In this document: positions 54,683-63,530 of the stretch, piece by piece
How positions within the stretch are numbered: the first letter of the stretch is position 1
Layout: the number at the start of each line of letters is the position of its first letter
Assembly: GCA_022843165.1 (NCBI GenBank)
Contig: JALHOD010000010.1
Location: 1 to 64,000 of the forward strand
DNA from: Pseudorhodoplanes sp.
Lineage (GTDB): Bacteria; Pseudomonadota; Alphaproteobacteria; Rhizobiales; Xanthobacteraceae
Length of the DNA stretch: 64,000 bases
Reading direction: 5' to 3'
Made by a program: the position numbers and the translations under genes
The notes under the pieces: generated by a model
What the model was told of the DNA's origin: nothing
Database searches by the model: none
Seen by the model: only the letters and a program-made list of their open reading frames with translations

Positions 54683-55573
54683 TCACCACAACTCGTCGAC
54701 ACCGAACCGGCGCGGGATCAGATTCTGCTGCACAGCATACGAGATCAGCAGTTCGAGGCAGGGCCGATTGGCCTCGCGACCGAACGGCGCGGTGTCGATC
54801 ATGCCCGCTTTCGGCAGGCCGGCTTTCGTCTTGCTCGCCTCCAGCAAGCGGTAGAATTCCACGACGGCCTTGGGCTGCGATCGCATGAGCTCGTCGGTCA
54901 CCACCACCATGTGATTCACCGGGATGACGCCATGCGTGTCGTACCACGCACGCGCGGCAGCATCGGGATCCGGGATCACGCTCCTGAGGCTGGGATCGTC
55001 CGGCATGGCGGCGCCATAGATCGCGGCATCGAGCTCGCCGTCGATCAGCATCTGCGTGATGTCCTGACCGGGCCGGGCCCGGATCACGTCTTCGGGATCC
55101 CTGGCTTCCGCGACATGCCCGTCCTCGAACGTCACCCACTGCACGCTGCTGAGGTCCACGCCGTAATCGTTCTCGATGATGCCGCGGATATACGCGCCGG
55201 TGGTCTGGCTGTATGAGCGAACCCCGATGCGCTTGCCGGCCAGGTCGGCGGGGCGCAGGTCTCCGCGCGCGCTGTTGTAGAGACACGTATTGTGCTGAAA
55301 GCGCGAGAGCATGGCCGCGGGCAGGAGCGTCAGACCCTTGCCATAGGCCTTCGCCTGCAAGACCGTGACCAGCGCCAGTTCGCTGATGTCAAAGGCATGC
55401 TCGCGCACCATCGGCTTGAACGCGGTGTGCATCGGCTTCATCTCGACGAAGTCGAGCTTCAGCATCGACGAGGCGACCTCCCCGCGCTTGAGCGGCAGCG
55501 TATGCGGGTAGTCGCCGATGGCGACGCGCAGGGTGACGGGCGACGTAGTCATCTCGAACAACTTTCGTTTCAT
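54683..55573 (-). CDS. 4,5-dihydroxyphthalate decarboxylase-like / NMT1-fold protein
   Basis: This 296-residue protein has the periplasmic-binding-protein-like fold without a signal peptide: VTLRVAIGDYPHTLPLKRGEV, FKPMVREHAFDISELALVTVLQA, LYNSARGDLRPADLAGKRIGVRSYSQTTGAYIRG and IPVNHMVVVTDEL. This pattern is that of 4,5-dihydroxyphthalate decarboxylase, which makes protocatechuate in phthalate degradation. GalB and GalC, which act later on protocatechuate, are encoded 1 kb away, supporting an aromatic role. The substrate is not certain. The start may be the Met at residue 8 (MTTSPVTLR). Confidence 0.78.
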   Translation of the reverse strand: MKRKLFEMTTSPVTLRVAIGDYPHTLPLKRGEVASSMLKLDFVEMKPMHTAFKPMVREHAFDISELALVTVLQAKAYGKGLTLLPAAMLSRFQHNTCLYNSARGDLRPADLAGKRIGVRSYSQTTGAYIRGIIENDYGVDLSSVQWVTFEDGHVAEARDPEDVIRARPGQDITQMLIDGELDAAIYGAAMPDDPSLRSVIPDPDAAARAWYDTHGVIPVNHMVVVTDELMRSQPKAVVEFYRLLEASKTKAGLPKAGMIDTAPFGREANRPCLELLISYAVQQNLIPRRFGVDELW

Positions 55574-55788
55574 GGCCTTGCGATCGCGGGACCGAATACA
55601 GCGGACCGCTGTGAAACAGCGCTGGCCTTTTCGATTACGAAGCGAGGAAGGGCAGACCGTCGGCCGTTATAGTCTTAAGCTGTTTTTGGTCAACGGATCG
55701 GACCTCATCCCATCCGGGCTACGCTCGCACTGCAAATTCCGGTAATATTCGGAACGCGTGAGCGAACAGACAGCCGGAGAAACGTTGG

Positions 55789-56760
55789 ATGCTGAAGGGG
55801 GTGGCGACCTGCATGGGCCTTGCGGCGGCGCTGGCGATCATCGGGCCGGCGGCGGCTCAGGCGCCGGGCGATGCCGCCGCGCTCTCTGCAAAGGCAAGCG
55901 AACTCTACAAGGCCGGCAAATATGCCGAGGCCTTGCCACTGGCGCAGCAAGTCCTCTCGATTGCGGAAAAGCAACTCGGAGCAAATCATCTCAATATCGC
56001 GACACCATTGACGAATGTGGCCGGGCTTTACCAGAGACTGGGGCGCCATCGAGAAGCCGAACCGCTCTATCAGCGGGCACTGGCGATCCGTGAAAAGGCG
56101 CTCGGGACGGATCATCCGCTTGTCTCGCCGACGATCAGCAATCTGGCCGGCCTTTACCGGATTATGGGCCGCCTCTCCGAAGCTGAGCGTTTGTTCCAGC
56201 GCGCGCTGGCCATCGACGAGAAAACGCGCGGGCCAGAAGACATTGAAGTCGCAAATACCCTTCATCAGCTGGCGCGTATCTACTGGGTCCAGAATCGCGT
56301 CGACGAGGTGACGCCGCTATTCCAGCGCATAGTGGCTATCCGCGAGAAAGCCTATGGGCCGGACCATCCGGTCGTCGCCCAGACACTGAATGACATGGCA
56401 GGCTTCTACCGGGATCAGGGCCGGCACGAACAGGTCGAGCCACTGTTCAAGCGCGTGCTGACCATGACCGAGAAGGCACTCGGGCCAGAGCATCCCGCGG
56501 TTGCCGCGGCGCTCAACAACATGGCCGTGCTCTATCAGGAAATGGGCCGCCATGCCGAAGCGGAGTCGCCGGCAACGCGCGCCTTGGCCATCCGCGAAAA
56601 GACGCTCGGGCCCGACCATCCGCATGTTGCGATCACGCTCCACAATCTGGCCGAGCTCTACCGGACCCTCGGGCGCAAGGCCGAGGCAGCCGAACTGTCC
56701 AAACGCGAGCAGGCGATCCGCGCAAAGGGCATTGAACGAGAATCTGATCGACCGAAATAG
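55789..56760 (+). CDS. Secreted tetratricopeptide (kinesin-light-chain-type) repeat protein
   Basis: This 323-residue protein has a signal peptide (MGLAAALAIIGPAAAQA) and then six or seven 42-residue TPR units of the form GRxxEAEPLYQRALAIREK-x-LGxDHP, as in kinesin-light-chain-like repeats. It probably scaffolds protein interactions in the periplasm. No enzyme domain is present. A GGAG box precedes the ATG. The repeats are close in sequence at both DNA and protein level, which suggests internal duplication. It precedes the galB-galC pair by 63 bases. Confidence 0.85.
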   Translation: MLKGVATCMGLAAALAIIGPAAAQAPGDAAALSAKASELYKAGKYAEALPLAQQVLSIAEKQLGANHLNIATPLTNVAGLYQRLGRHREAEPLYQRALAIREKALGTDHPLVSPTISNLAGLYRIMGRLSEAERLFQRALAIDEKTRGPEDIEVANTLHQLARIYWVQNRVDEVTPLFQRIVAIREKAYGPDHPVVAQTLNDMAGFYRDQGRHEQVEPLFKRVLTMTEKALGPEHPAVAAALNNMAVLYQEMGRHAEAESPATRALAIREKTLGPDHPHVAITLHNLAELYRTLGRKAEAAELSKREQAIRAKGIERESDRPK

Positions 56761-56823
56761 GCCTTGTATCCGGGCCGCGGATGGTGAATATCCGCGCCGA
56801 ATTCCCAGCCGGAGTACAAGACA

Positions 56824-57543
56824 ATGTCGCAGAAGACCGGTCTCGTCGTCACCGCCCATCCGGGAGACTTCGTCTGGCGCGCCGGCGGCGCCATCGCGCT
56901 GCATGTGAAGAAGGGCTATCGCGTCAAGATCGTCTGCATGAGTTTTGGCGAGCGCGGCGAAAGCCAGTTCGCCTGGAAGGAAGCCGGCGCAACGCTGGAG
57001 AAGGTGAAGGCCGGCCGCAAGGACGAGGCCGAACGCGCGGCGCAGATCCTGGGCGCCGAGATCGAATTCTTCGATGCCGGCGATTATCCGCTGCGCCTGA
57101 CCGAACAGCATTTCGACCGCATGGTCGACATCTACCGCGAGACGAACCCGTCCTTCGTGCTGACGCACGCGCTGGAAGACCCATATAATTTCGACCACCC
57201 GAACGCCGCCCATTTCGCGCAGGAGACCCGCGTGGTCGCCCAGGCCATGGGCCACAAGCCGAGCGCAAGCTACAAATATTCCGCCGCGCCCGTGTTCCTG
57301 TTCGAGCCGCACCAGCCGGAACAGTGCGATTTCAAGCCGCAGGTCATTCTCAACATCGACGAGGTGTGGGAAACAAAATACAAGGCGTTCCAGGTGCTGG
57401 CGGCGCAGAAGCATCTGTGGGCCTATTACGAACGCGTGGCACTGAATCGCGGGATGCAGGGCGGCCGCAACACCGGCAAGCCGATGACCTATGGCGAAGC
57501 CTATCAGCGGCTGTTTCCACAAGCTCTGGAGGAATTGGCATGA
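56824..57543 (+). CDS. galB: 4-oxalomesaconate hydratase-like PIG-L/LmbE metalloenzyme
   Basis: This 239-residue LmbE-fold protein has [20 protein letters not shown] (a His-Pro-x-Asp zinc motif), [16 protein letters not shown] and [18 protein letters not shown] (second zinc motif). It closely follows GalB, which hydrates 4-oxalomesaconate to 4-carboxy-4-hydroxy-2-oxoadipate in the gallate and protocatechuate 4,5-cleavage pathways. It is directly coupled (ATGA) to galC, whose enzyme takes the product. The ribosome site is GGAG. Confidence 0.88.
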   Translation: MSQKTGLVVTAHPGDFVWRAGGAIALHVKKGYRVKIVCMSFGERGESQFAWKEAGATLEKVKAGRKDEAERAAQILGAEIEFFDAGDYPLRLTEQHFDRMVDIYRETNPSFVLTHALEDPYNFDHPNAAHFAQETRVVAQAMGHKPSASYKYSAAPVFLFEPHQPEQCDFKPQVILNIDEVWETKYKAFQVLAAQKHLWAYYERVALNRGMQGGRNTGKPMTYGEAYQRLFPQALEELA

Positions 57544-58232
57544 AGCCCGTCGTCGTTCGCAACATCACACGCGCCGACGCCGACGCGGTCGGCGTGCTCG
57601 GCGGCCTGGGCGTCTCCACCGTGCACGAGTCCATGGGCCGTGTCGGCCTGATGAAGCCCTATATGCGGCCGATCTATTCCGGCGCCGAGATCGCGGGCCC
57701 CGCCGTCACCGTGCTGGCGCAGCCGGGCGACAACTGGATGATCCATGTCGCGGTCGAGCAATGCCAGAAGGGTGACGTGCTGGTGGTCGGCTGCACCACC
57801 GACAACACCGACGGCATGTTCGGCGATCTCCTGGCAACGTCCCTGAAAGCGCGCGGCGTGCTCGGGCTGATCATCGAGGCCGGCTGCCGCGACGTGAAGA
57901 CGCTCAAGGAGATGGGCTTTCCGGTCTGGTCGCGCGCCATTTCCGCCAAGGGCACGGTCAAGGCGACGCTCGGCTCGGTCAATATTCCGGTGGTCTGCGC
58001 CGGGGTGCTGGTCAATCCGGGCGACGTCGTGGTCGCCGACGACGACGGCGTCTGCGTGGTGCCGGCGAAGGAAGCCGCCGACGTGGCGCAGAAGGGCTCC
58101 AAGCGCAACGCCGAGGAAGGCGACAAGCGCGCCAAGCTCGCCTCCGGCGTGCTCGGGCTGGACATGTACCACATGCGCGAGCCGCTGGCGCGGGCCGGGC
58201 TGACCTACATCGACAATCCGGAAGACGCGTAA
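57540..58232 (+). CDS. galC: 4-carboxy-4-hydroxy-2-oxoadipate aldolase / oxaloacetate decarboxylase
   Basis: This 230-residue RraA-fold class II aldolase cleaves the GalB product to pyruvate and oxaloacetate. It has [89 protein letters not shown] (metal site) and [18 protein letters not shown]. The ATG at 57540 overlaps the galB stop; an upstream in-frame extension lies inside galB. The dioxygenase that would feed this pathway (LigAB/GalA) is not in the window. Confidence 0.92.
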   Translation: MKPVVVRNITRADADAVGVLGGLGVSTVHESMGRVGLMKPYMRPIYSGAEIAGPAVTVLAQPGDNWMIHVAVEQCQKGDVLVVGCTTDNTDGMFGDLLATSLKARGVLGLIIEAGCRDVKTLKEMGFPVWSRAISAKGTVKATLGSVNIPVVCAGVLVNPGDVVVADDDGVCVVPAKEAADVAQKGSKRNAEEGDKRAKLASGVLGLDMYHMREPLARAGLTYIDNPEDA

Positions 58233-58250
58233 CAAGGTACCCGCTGCATC

Positions 58251-58934
58251 ATGCCGCCCTTCGTCGTCGAATTCGGCAATGTCGGGCGCAAGCCGGAGCC
58301 TGACGGCCGGCTCGATGCGCCGGCCTTCCACCGCAATCATGAGGCCATCTGGTCGGTGCTGGCGCCATGGCTGCTCGCGCAAACCGGCGAGGTGCTGGAG
58401 ACCGGCAGCGGGACCGGTCAGCATGTTGTGGAGTTCGCGCGCAAATCGCCGGGCCTCGTCTGGTGGCCGAGCGACTACAACGACGCGCATGTCAAAAGCA
58501 TCGAGGCCTGGCGGCGCCACAGCGACCTGCCGAATATCCGCCCCGCCCGCCGCATCGATCTTGCTGCGCCGGACTGGGGACTGAGCGCAGACGATTCAAA
58601 AACGCTCCGCGGCCTGACGATGATTTTCTGCGCCAATGTGATTCACATCGCACCATGGTCCGTTGCAGAAGGATTGCTTGGCCATGCCGCGGGACGTTTG
58701 AAAGCGGACGGCCGCCTTTATATGTATGGCCCCTTCATGCGCGACGGTCAGCACACCGCGCCGAGCAACGCGGTCTTCGACTCCAGCCTGCGCGCGCAAC
58801 ACCCGGCATGGGGCGTGCGCGACATCACCGATATCCACGCGCTGGCCGGCCGCTCCGGACTTTATCTCACCGACATCGTGCCGATGCCCGCCAACAATTT
58901 CATTCTCACGTTTGAACGAACGCCTGCGGCCTAG
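58251..58934 (+). CDS. DUF938 family SAM-dependent methyltransferase
   Basis: This 227-residue protein has FHRNHEAIWSVLAPWL, LETGSGTGQHVVEFARKSPGL (SAM-binding loop), WWPSDYNDAHVKSIEAWR, and FCANVIHIAPWSVAEGLLGHAAG with the ending GLYLTDIVPMPANNFIL, all DUF938 hallmarks. The substrate is unknown. It starts 18 bases after galC but has only a weak ribosome site, so it may be read by coupling. The stop overlaps the tail of the convergent 72-residue gene by four bases. Confidence 0.87.
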   Translation: MPPFVVEFGNVGRKPEPDGRLDAPAFHRNHEAIWSVLAPWLLAQTGEVLETGSGTGQHVVEFARKSPGLVWWPSDYNDAHVKSIEAWRRHSDLPNIRPARRIDLAAPDWGLSADDSKTLRGLTMIFCANVIHIAPWSVAEGLLGHAAGRLKADGRLYMYGPFMRDGQHTAPSNAVFDSSLRAQHPAWGVRDITDIHALAGRSGLYLTDIVPMPANNFILTFERTPAA

Positions 58935-59149
58935 GCATCGCCCGGAGGCACCATGGTCACATGGGCGTCGTCGATGTGACGGGCCAGCAGCGCGGCGACC
59001 TGCCGGCGCAGTTTTGAATCGGTCCGGTCTTCGGGCGCCCAGATGCGCACATCGATCCTGTCGTCGACAACCGACACGTCATAATCGGCAATCATGCCGG
59101 AGGCCATCATGATGGCGAGCGCCCCTGCCACGGCTTTGAGATAAGTCAT
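58931..59149 (-). CDS. Small secreted hypothetical protein, 72 residues
   Basis: It begins MTYLKAVAGALAIMMASGMIADYD, a likely signal or anchor segment, followed by VSVVDDRIDVRIWAPEDR and a helical LRRQVAALLARHIDDAHVTM tail. Function is unknown. A GGAG box ten bases before the ATG supports it. It is transcribed against the neighbouring genes, overlapping the DUF938 gene by four bases at the 3' end. Confidence 0.5.
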   Translation of the reverse strand: MTYLKAVAGALAIMMASGMIADYDVSVVDDRIDVRIWAPEDRTDSKLRRQVAALLARHIDDAHVTMVPPGDA

Positions 59150-59546
59150 GTTTGCACGCTCCGTTCGGATTCAGGATTGCAGATGCAGTACGCTCTGCGA
59201 TGCGTGCACCATCTAGTCGGCCTTGATGCCAGTTCAATGTCGGGACGGTGTCAAAAGCGAGACGTGTGATTTCCGGATTGCGGACACGGATGAAGAACGT
59301 TTGCTGTCAAAAAAGCGTCATCCGCAGGTCACGCAAGCTGCACAGGAATCGCCGATACGATTGCCGTGGATTTGCTGCGCGGGAAGAAAAAGCCGGAGGC
59401 GGACACGCTTTCGGCGAGGGGTTGCCCGCGAGCCGGCCTCGTTGGGCAGCCCCAAAAACACCGACCCTGCATTGCGCCGGGGCATCGACCTTGTCCGGCC
59501 ATTGTGTTAGTGCGCTTGCGTCCATTTCGACGCCAGCGGAACACCC
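59150..59546. other. Gene-free stretch upstream of extradiol dioxygenase gene
   Basis: These 397 bases lie between the divergent 72-residue gene and the dioxygenase gene. Overlapping reading frames of 90-100 codons exist on both strands, but none shows a domain, ribosome site or protein-like composition. Promoters for both flanking genes must be here; I see no clear motif. Confidence 0.6.
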
Positions 59547-60506
59547 ATGACGACAGAATCTGTTCTCGATATCGCACATCTCGGCCATCTCGAATTGCTG
59601 ACACCCAAATTCGAGGAGAGCCGCAAATTCTTCATCGACGTGTTGGGCATGACGCAGAGCGGAGAGAAGGGGGACAGCGTCTATCTGCGCGGCTGGGACG
59701 ATTACGAGCGCTATTCGCTGAAACTCACCGCTTCAAAGACCTCAGGGATGGCGCATGTCGCCTTCCGCACCCGCTCGCCGCAGGCGCTGGAGCGCCGCGC
59801 CGCCGCGCTGAAGGGCTCGGGCTTCGACGTGGGCTGGACCGACGGCGACCTTGGCCACGGCAAGACCTTCGTTTGTAAGGACCCGGACGGGCATGTGATC
59901 GAGCTGTACTACGACACGGAATGGTACGACCCGCCGCCGGACCTGAAACCCGCCCTGAAGAACCAGGCGCAACGCTATCCGGCGCGCGGCTGCAACGTGC
60001 GCCGGATCGACCACTTCAACGGGCTCGCCAGTGACATCAAGGCCAACCGGGAATTCTTCGAGAACTATCTCGGCTTCCGCCTGACCGAGCAGATCGTCCT
60101 CGATGACGGCACCGAAGCCGGCATGTGGCTGACCGCGACCAACAAAAGCTACGACTTTGCCTATACCCGCGATTTCACGGGCAGCAAGGGACGTTTTCAT
60201 CACGTCACCTACGCGCTCGACAGCCGCGAGGACATCCTGCGCGCCGCCGACATCTTCCTGGAGAACGGCGTCTATATCGAAACCGGTCCGCACAAGCACG
60301 CCGTGCAGCAGACGTTCTTTCTCTATGTGTATGAGCCGGGCGGGAACCGCGTGGAGGTGGCCTGTGCGGGCGCGCGGCTTGTTCTTGCGCCCGACTGGAA
60401 GCCCATCCGCTGGAGCGAGGCCGAGCGCAAGAAGGGCCAGGCCTGGGGACTGAAGACCATCGAATCGTTCCACACCCACGGCACGCCGCCGGTGGAGCAC
60501 AAGTGA
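59547..60506 (+). CDS. Type I extradiol dioxygenase, catechol 2,3-dioxygenase-like (VOC superfamily)
   Basis: This 319-residue two-domain VOC enzyme opens catecholic rings next to the diol. Domain 1 (LGHLELLTPKFEESRKFFIDVLG) lacks metal ligands, as usual. Domain 2 has VRRIDHFNGLASDIKANREFFENYLGF (first His), GRFHHVTYALDSRED (second His) and YEPGGNRVEVACAG (Glu), the complete 2-His-1-carboxylate iron site. The substrate is probably a substituted catechol. No ring-cleavage-product hydrolase is adjacent, so the pathway role is open. The ribosome site is weak (GCGGAA). Confidence 0.88.
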   Translation: MTTESVLDIAHLGHLELLTPKFEESRKFFIDVLGMTQSGEKGDSVYLRGWDDYERYSLKLTASKTSGMAHVAFRTRSPQALERRAAALKGSGFDVGWTDGDLGHGKTFVCKDPDGHVIELYYDTEWYDPPPDLKPALKNQAQRYPARGCNVRRIDHFNGLASDIKANREFFENYLGFRLTEQIVLDDGTEAGMWLTATNKSYDFAYTRDFTGSKGRFHHVTYALDSREDILRAADIFLENGVYIETGPHKHAVQQTFFLYVYEPGGNRVEVACAGARLVLAPDWKPIRWSEAERKKGQAWGLKTIESFHTHGTPPVEHK

Positions 60507-60510
60507 CGTG

Positions 60511-60533
60511 GTCATCGCGGTGTTCGCGATGAC
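60511..60533. repeat. Short perfect hairpin between dioxygenase and SMR genes
   Basis: GTCATCGCG and CGCGATGAC form a nine-base-pair stem with a five-base loop, four bases after the dioxygenase stop. The GTCATCGCGA pattern resembles fragments of dispersed rhizobial repeats. It could stabilise the 3' end of the dioxygenase mRNA. Confidence 0.55.
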
Positions 60534-60545
60534 GAGGGAGAAGCG

Positions 60546-60875
60546 ATGCACTTTCTCTATCTGTCGATCGCGATCGTGGCGGAGGTCGTCGCGACCTCCG
60601 CGCTGAAGGCGTCGGATTCCCTGACCAAGGGCGGTCCGATTGCGGTCATGGCGGTCGGCTATGCGATCGCATTCTGCTTTCTCGCGCTCACGCTGAAGAC
60701 CATCCCGGTCGGGATCGCCTATGCGATCTGGAGCGGACTGGGCATCGTCCTGATCTCGATCGCAGGCTGGGTGCTGTTCCGGCAGTCCCTCGACGCCCCC
60801 GCGCTGGCGGGCCTGGCCATGATCGTCGCAGGCGTGATCGTCATCAACACGTTCTCCAAGTCGGTTGCGCATTGA
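60546..60875 (+). CDS. Small multidrug resistance (SMR) family transporter
   Basis: This 109-residue protein has four membrane helices and the SMR signature: YLSIAIVAEVVATSALKASD with the essential Glu14, TLKTIPVGIAYAIWSGLGIV and LFRQSLDAPALAGLAMIVAGVIVIN. It works as an antiparallel dimer exchanging protons for cationic drugs or metabolites such as guanidinium or methylated amines. A GAGGGAG box precedes it. Substrate is unknown. Confidence 0.95.
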   Translation: MHFLYLSIAIVAEVVATSALKASDSLTKGGPIAVMAVGYAIAFCFLALTLKTIPVGIAYAIWSGLGIVLISIAGWVLFRQSLDAPALAGLAMIVAGVIVINTFSKSVAH

Positions 60876-60910
60876 TGCACGCCGTGCCGGCGTCGTGCTA
60901 GATTGCCGCG

Positions 60911-61744
60911 ATGCAAGTATTGACGCTTCCCTCGGGCGAGACCGTCCCCGTGCTCGGACAGGGCACCTGGGGCATGGGCGAACAGGCGCGGCGGGCGGCC
61001 GACGAAGCCACCGCGCTGCGGCTCGGTCTCGACCTCGGAATGACGCTCATTGACACCGCCGAGATGTATGGCGACGGCGGAGCCGAGGAGGTCGTGGCCG
61101 ATGCGATCGCCGGCCGGCGTAGCGAGGTGTTTCTGGTGAGCAAGGTGCTACCGGAGAATGCCAGCCGTCGCGGGACGATCGACGCCTGCGAACGCAGCCT
61201 GAAGCGGATCGGCACCGACCGTCTCGATCTCTATCTGTTGCATTGGCGCGGGAGCGTGCCGCTCACCGAGACGCTCGAGGCTTTCACGGAGCTCATCGAG
61301 ACCGGCAAAATCCGGTACTGGGGCGTGAGCAATTTCGACACCAACGACATGGCTGAACTTGCGACATTGCCCGGCGGGGCGGCCTGCGCCACCAACCAGG
61401 TGCTCTACAATCTAAGCCGGCGCGGCATTGAATTCGATCTCGTGCCCTGGTGCCGCGATCACCACATGCCGGTCATGGCCTATTCGCCGGTGGAACAGGG
61501 ACGGCTGCTCGATCATCCGGCACTGAAAGCGATCGCGACGGCTCGCGGAGCGACGCCGGCGCAAGTGGCGCTGGCGTGGCTGCTCCACCAGAGCGGGACC
61601 ATCGTCATTCCGAAGGCGACCAACCCTTCCCATGTGCGGGAGAACCGCGCCGCGCTCGACCTGAAACTGGCGGCCGAGGATCTTGCCGCGCTGGACAAGG
61701 CCTTTCCGCCACCCACCCGGAAACGCGCGCTGGAAATGCTCTAG
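60911..61744 (+). CDS. Aldo/keto reductase
   Basis: This 277-residue TIM-barrel reductase has [33 protein letters not shown] (catalytic Asp and Tyr), VFLVSKVLP (catalytic Lys), [13 protein letters not shown] (catalytic His), [16 protein letters not shown] and [19 protein letters not shown] (NADPH 2'-phosphate site). It is a complete enzyme of the AKR type with an unknown carbonyl substrate. The thioesterase gene follows 30 bases downstream. Confidence 0.93.
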   Translation: MQVLTLPSGETVPVLGQGTWGMGEQARRAADEATALRLGLDLGMTLIDTAEMYGDGGAEEVVADAIAGRRSEVFLVSKVLPENASRRGTIDACERSLKRIGTDRLDLYLLHWRGSVPLTETLEAFTELIETGKIRYWGVSNFDTNDMAELATLPGGAACATNQVLYNLSRRGIEFDLVPWCRDHHMPVMAYSPVEQGRLLDHPALKAIATARGATPAQVALAWLLHQSGTIVIPKATNPSHVRENRAALDLKLAAEDLAALDKAFPPPTRKRALEML

Positions 61745-61774
61745 AGTGACGGCGATTCTCCAACAGGACAGCTC

Positions 61775-62179
61775 ATGACCGATTTGTCGCGTCTCAAGAT
61801 TGGCCTTAAAGGCAATGCCGACATTCTCGTCGGCGAGGAGCAGACCGCGCCGCGGGTCGGCAGCGGCCGGGTGCGCGTGCTGGCGACCCCGGTCATGATC
61901 AACATGATGGAGGCCGCAGCCCTCGACGCGATCGAGAGCTTGCTGCCGACGGGGCATCAGAGCCTCGGCACGCATCTGAATGTCGGCCACTACGCGGCGA
62001 CGCCGGTCGGCATGCGGTTGCGGGCGACGGCGGAAGTGACCAAAATCGACGGGCGCAATGTCGAATTCCGGGTCGAAGCCTTTGACGACAAGGAACGCAT
62101 CGGCGACGGCACGCATGCCCGCGTGGTGGTCAACGTCGAACGCTTCGACCAGCGCATCCAGAAGAAGCTACAAAGCTGA
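61775..62179 (+). CDS. Thioesterase family protein, FlK-like hot-dog fold
   Basis: This 134-residue hot-dog protein has VLATPVMINMMEAAALDAIESLLP (active-site helix with Glu), SLGTHLNVGHYAATPVGMRLRATAEV (catalytic Thr and His region) and FRVEAFDDKERIGDGTHARVVVN. The pattern is that of fluoroacetyl-CoA thioesterase-type enzymes, most of which hydrolyse unknown acyl-CoAs. An AGGACAGC box precedes the ATG. It is followed 17 bases later by the dehydrogenase gene. Confidence 0.87.
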   Translation: MTDLSRLKIGLKGNADILVGEEQTAPRVGSGRVRVLATPVMINMMEAAALDAIESLLPTGHQSLGTHLNVGHYAATPVGMRLRATAEVTKIDGRNVEFRVEAFDDKERIGDGTHARVVVNVERFDQRIQKKLQS

Positions 62180-62196
62180 CCAATTTCGGGACTGAC

Positions 62197-63096
62197 ATGA
62201 ACGGCGGTTCGCAACGACTTGCATTCATCGGCTTCGGCGAAGCCGGACAGGCCATCGCCTCCGGCCTGCGCGAGGAAGGCGTGGCGCAGATCGCGGCCTG
62301 GGACATCCTGTTTCCGCACGCCGAGGGCGGCAAGCTCAAACAGGCGGCCGCCGATATGGGTGTGCGGGTGGCGTCATCGGCGGCGGATGCCGTCCGTGAC
62401 ACCGACATCATCATTGCAGCCGTGACGGCGGCGTCGAGCCTGGAGGCCGCGCGGTCCGTCGCGCCGCACCTCTCCGGCAATCCATTTTATCTTGACGTCA
62501 ATTCGGTTTCTCCCGGCCGCAAACAGGAGACCGGCAAGCTGCTGGCCGGCAAGGCGCGCTATGTTGATGTCGCTATCCTGTCTCCGATCCATCCCAGACG
62601 CCACAAGTCGCCGCTGCTGCTGGCGGGACCGCAGGCAGAAGCGGTGACGCCCGTCCTGTCGGCGCTGGGGATGACGGCCTCGATCGCCGGGCCGGAGATC
62701 GGCGCCGCCGCCGCCATCAAGATGGTGCGCAGCGTGATGATCAAGGGCATCGAGGCGCTGACGCTGGAATGTTTCCTCGCCGCCGCCCGCGCCGGCGTGG
62801 TGGAGGAAGTCGCCGCCTCGCTGAAGAACAATTACCCGAGCCTCGATTGGGGCCAGATCGCCGAATACAATATCGAGCGCATGGCGAGCCACGGCATTCG
62901 CCGCGCCGCGGAAATGGAAGAAGTCGCCGACACCCTGCGCGAACTTGGCGTCGAGCCGTTGCTCACGACCGCCACGGTGCAGCGCCAGCGCGACATGGGT
63001 GAAATGGGCAAGCAGGACAAGATCCGCGTCACGCTCGATCAGGGCCGCGCGCGGATGCTGAACGCCATCAGCGCGGCGGCGAAAGACAGGCACTGA
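62197..63096 (+). CDS. NAD-binding 6-phosphogluconate dehydrogenase-like protein with DUF1932
   Basis: This 299-residue protein has a Rossmann N-terminus (LAFIGFGEAGQAIASGL), VNSVSPGRKQETGKLL (substrate loop), VDVAILSPIHPRRHKSPLLLAG and GAAAAIKMVRSVMIKGIEAL with the catalytic Lys of beta-hydroxyacid dehydrogenases. The C-terminal third is the DUF1932 helical domain (GIRRAAEMEEVADTLRELGVEP). It likely oxidises a hydroxy acid; the actual substrate is unknown. The next gene starts one base after the stop. Confidence 0.87.
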   Translation: MNGGSQRLAFIGFGEAGQAIASGLREEGVAQIAAWDILFPHAEGGKLKQAAADMGVRVASSAADAVRDTDIIIAAVTAASSLEAARSVAPHLSGNPFYLDVNSVSPGRKQETGKLLAGKARYVDVAILSPIHPRRHKSPLLLAGPQAEAVTPVLSALGMTASIAGPEIGAAAAIKMVRSVMIKGIEALTLECFLAAARAGVVEEVAASLKNNYPSLDWGQIAEYNIERMASHGIRRAAEMEEVADTLRELGVEPLLTTATVQRQRDMGEMGKQDKIRVTLDQGRARMLNAISAAAKDRH

Positions 63097-63097
63097 G

Positions 63098-63475
63098 ATG
63101 ACCGCGCGCAGTTGTATTGTCTATTTGCTCGGAGCGCTGTGTGCCGCCGCGATATGGCCCGCAGCGACGCCGGCATTGGCGCAGGGCCAGCCCCTGATCG
63201 TCATGGGCCCCTGCGCGGGACCGGGCTATCGGCCGGTTTGTGCGCGCAGCCGCAAGAAGACGCTGGTCACCTACGTCAATGCCTGCATGGCGCGCAGCGA
63301 CGGCGCGCGCGTGATCAGCGAGGGCGCCTGCCCGGAAGCCTGCCCGATGATCTTCAAGCCGGTTTGCGCCCTCGACGCCGCCGGCAAGCGCAAGACCTTC
63401 GGCAACGAGTGCCAGGCCAGAGCGGCCGGCGCCAAAATCCTGCGCGGCGGACGCTGCGTCCCGCTGGTGCGCTAG
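63098..63475 (+). CDS. Secreted protein with two Kazal-type protease-inhibitor domains
   Basis: This 125-residue protein has a signal peptide (IVYLLGALCAAAIWPAATPALA) and two cysteine-rich units: CAGPGYRPVCARSRKK followed by YVNACMARSDG, and CPMIFKPVCALDAAGK followed by FGNECQARAAGA. The Cys-x-Pro-Val-Cys and Asn-x-Cys-x-Ala spacing is Kazal. Kazal domains inhibit serine proteases, so a periplasmic or external protective role is likely. It follows the dehydrogenase gene by one base and is ended by a strong terminator. Confidence 0.87.
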   Translation: MTARSCIVYLLGALCAAAIWPAATPALAQGQPLIVMGPCAGPGYRPVCARSRKKTLVTYVNACMARSDGARVISEGACPEACPMIFKPVCALDAAGKRKTFGNECQARAAGAKILRGGRCVPLVR

Positions 63476-63484
63476 GCAAAAAAA

Positions 63485-63504
63485 TGCCCCGCGCGCGCGG
63501 GGCA
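63485..63504. terminator. Bidirectional intrinsic terminator
   Basis: TGCCCCGCGC and GCGCGGGGCA form a perfect palindrome. On the minus strand it is followed by TTTTTTT, and on the plus strand by CTTTGT. It ends the Kazal gene and the convergent binding-protein gene. Confidence 0.88.
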
Positions 63505-63530
63505 CTTTGTCTGCTTCCATGTATGAGCGG

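Noticed and set aside
59223-59550. 95-100-codon plus-strand frames before the extradiol dioxygenase gene
   Set aside because: Two overlapping frames compete, neither has a ribosome site or domain, and one runs into the dioxygenase gene start.
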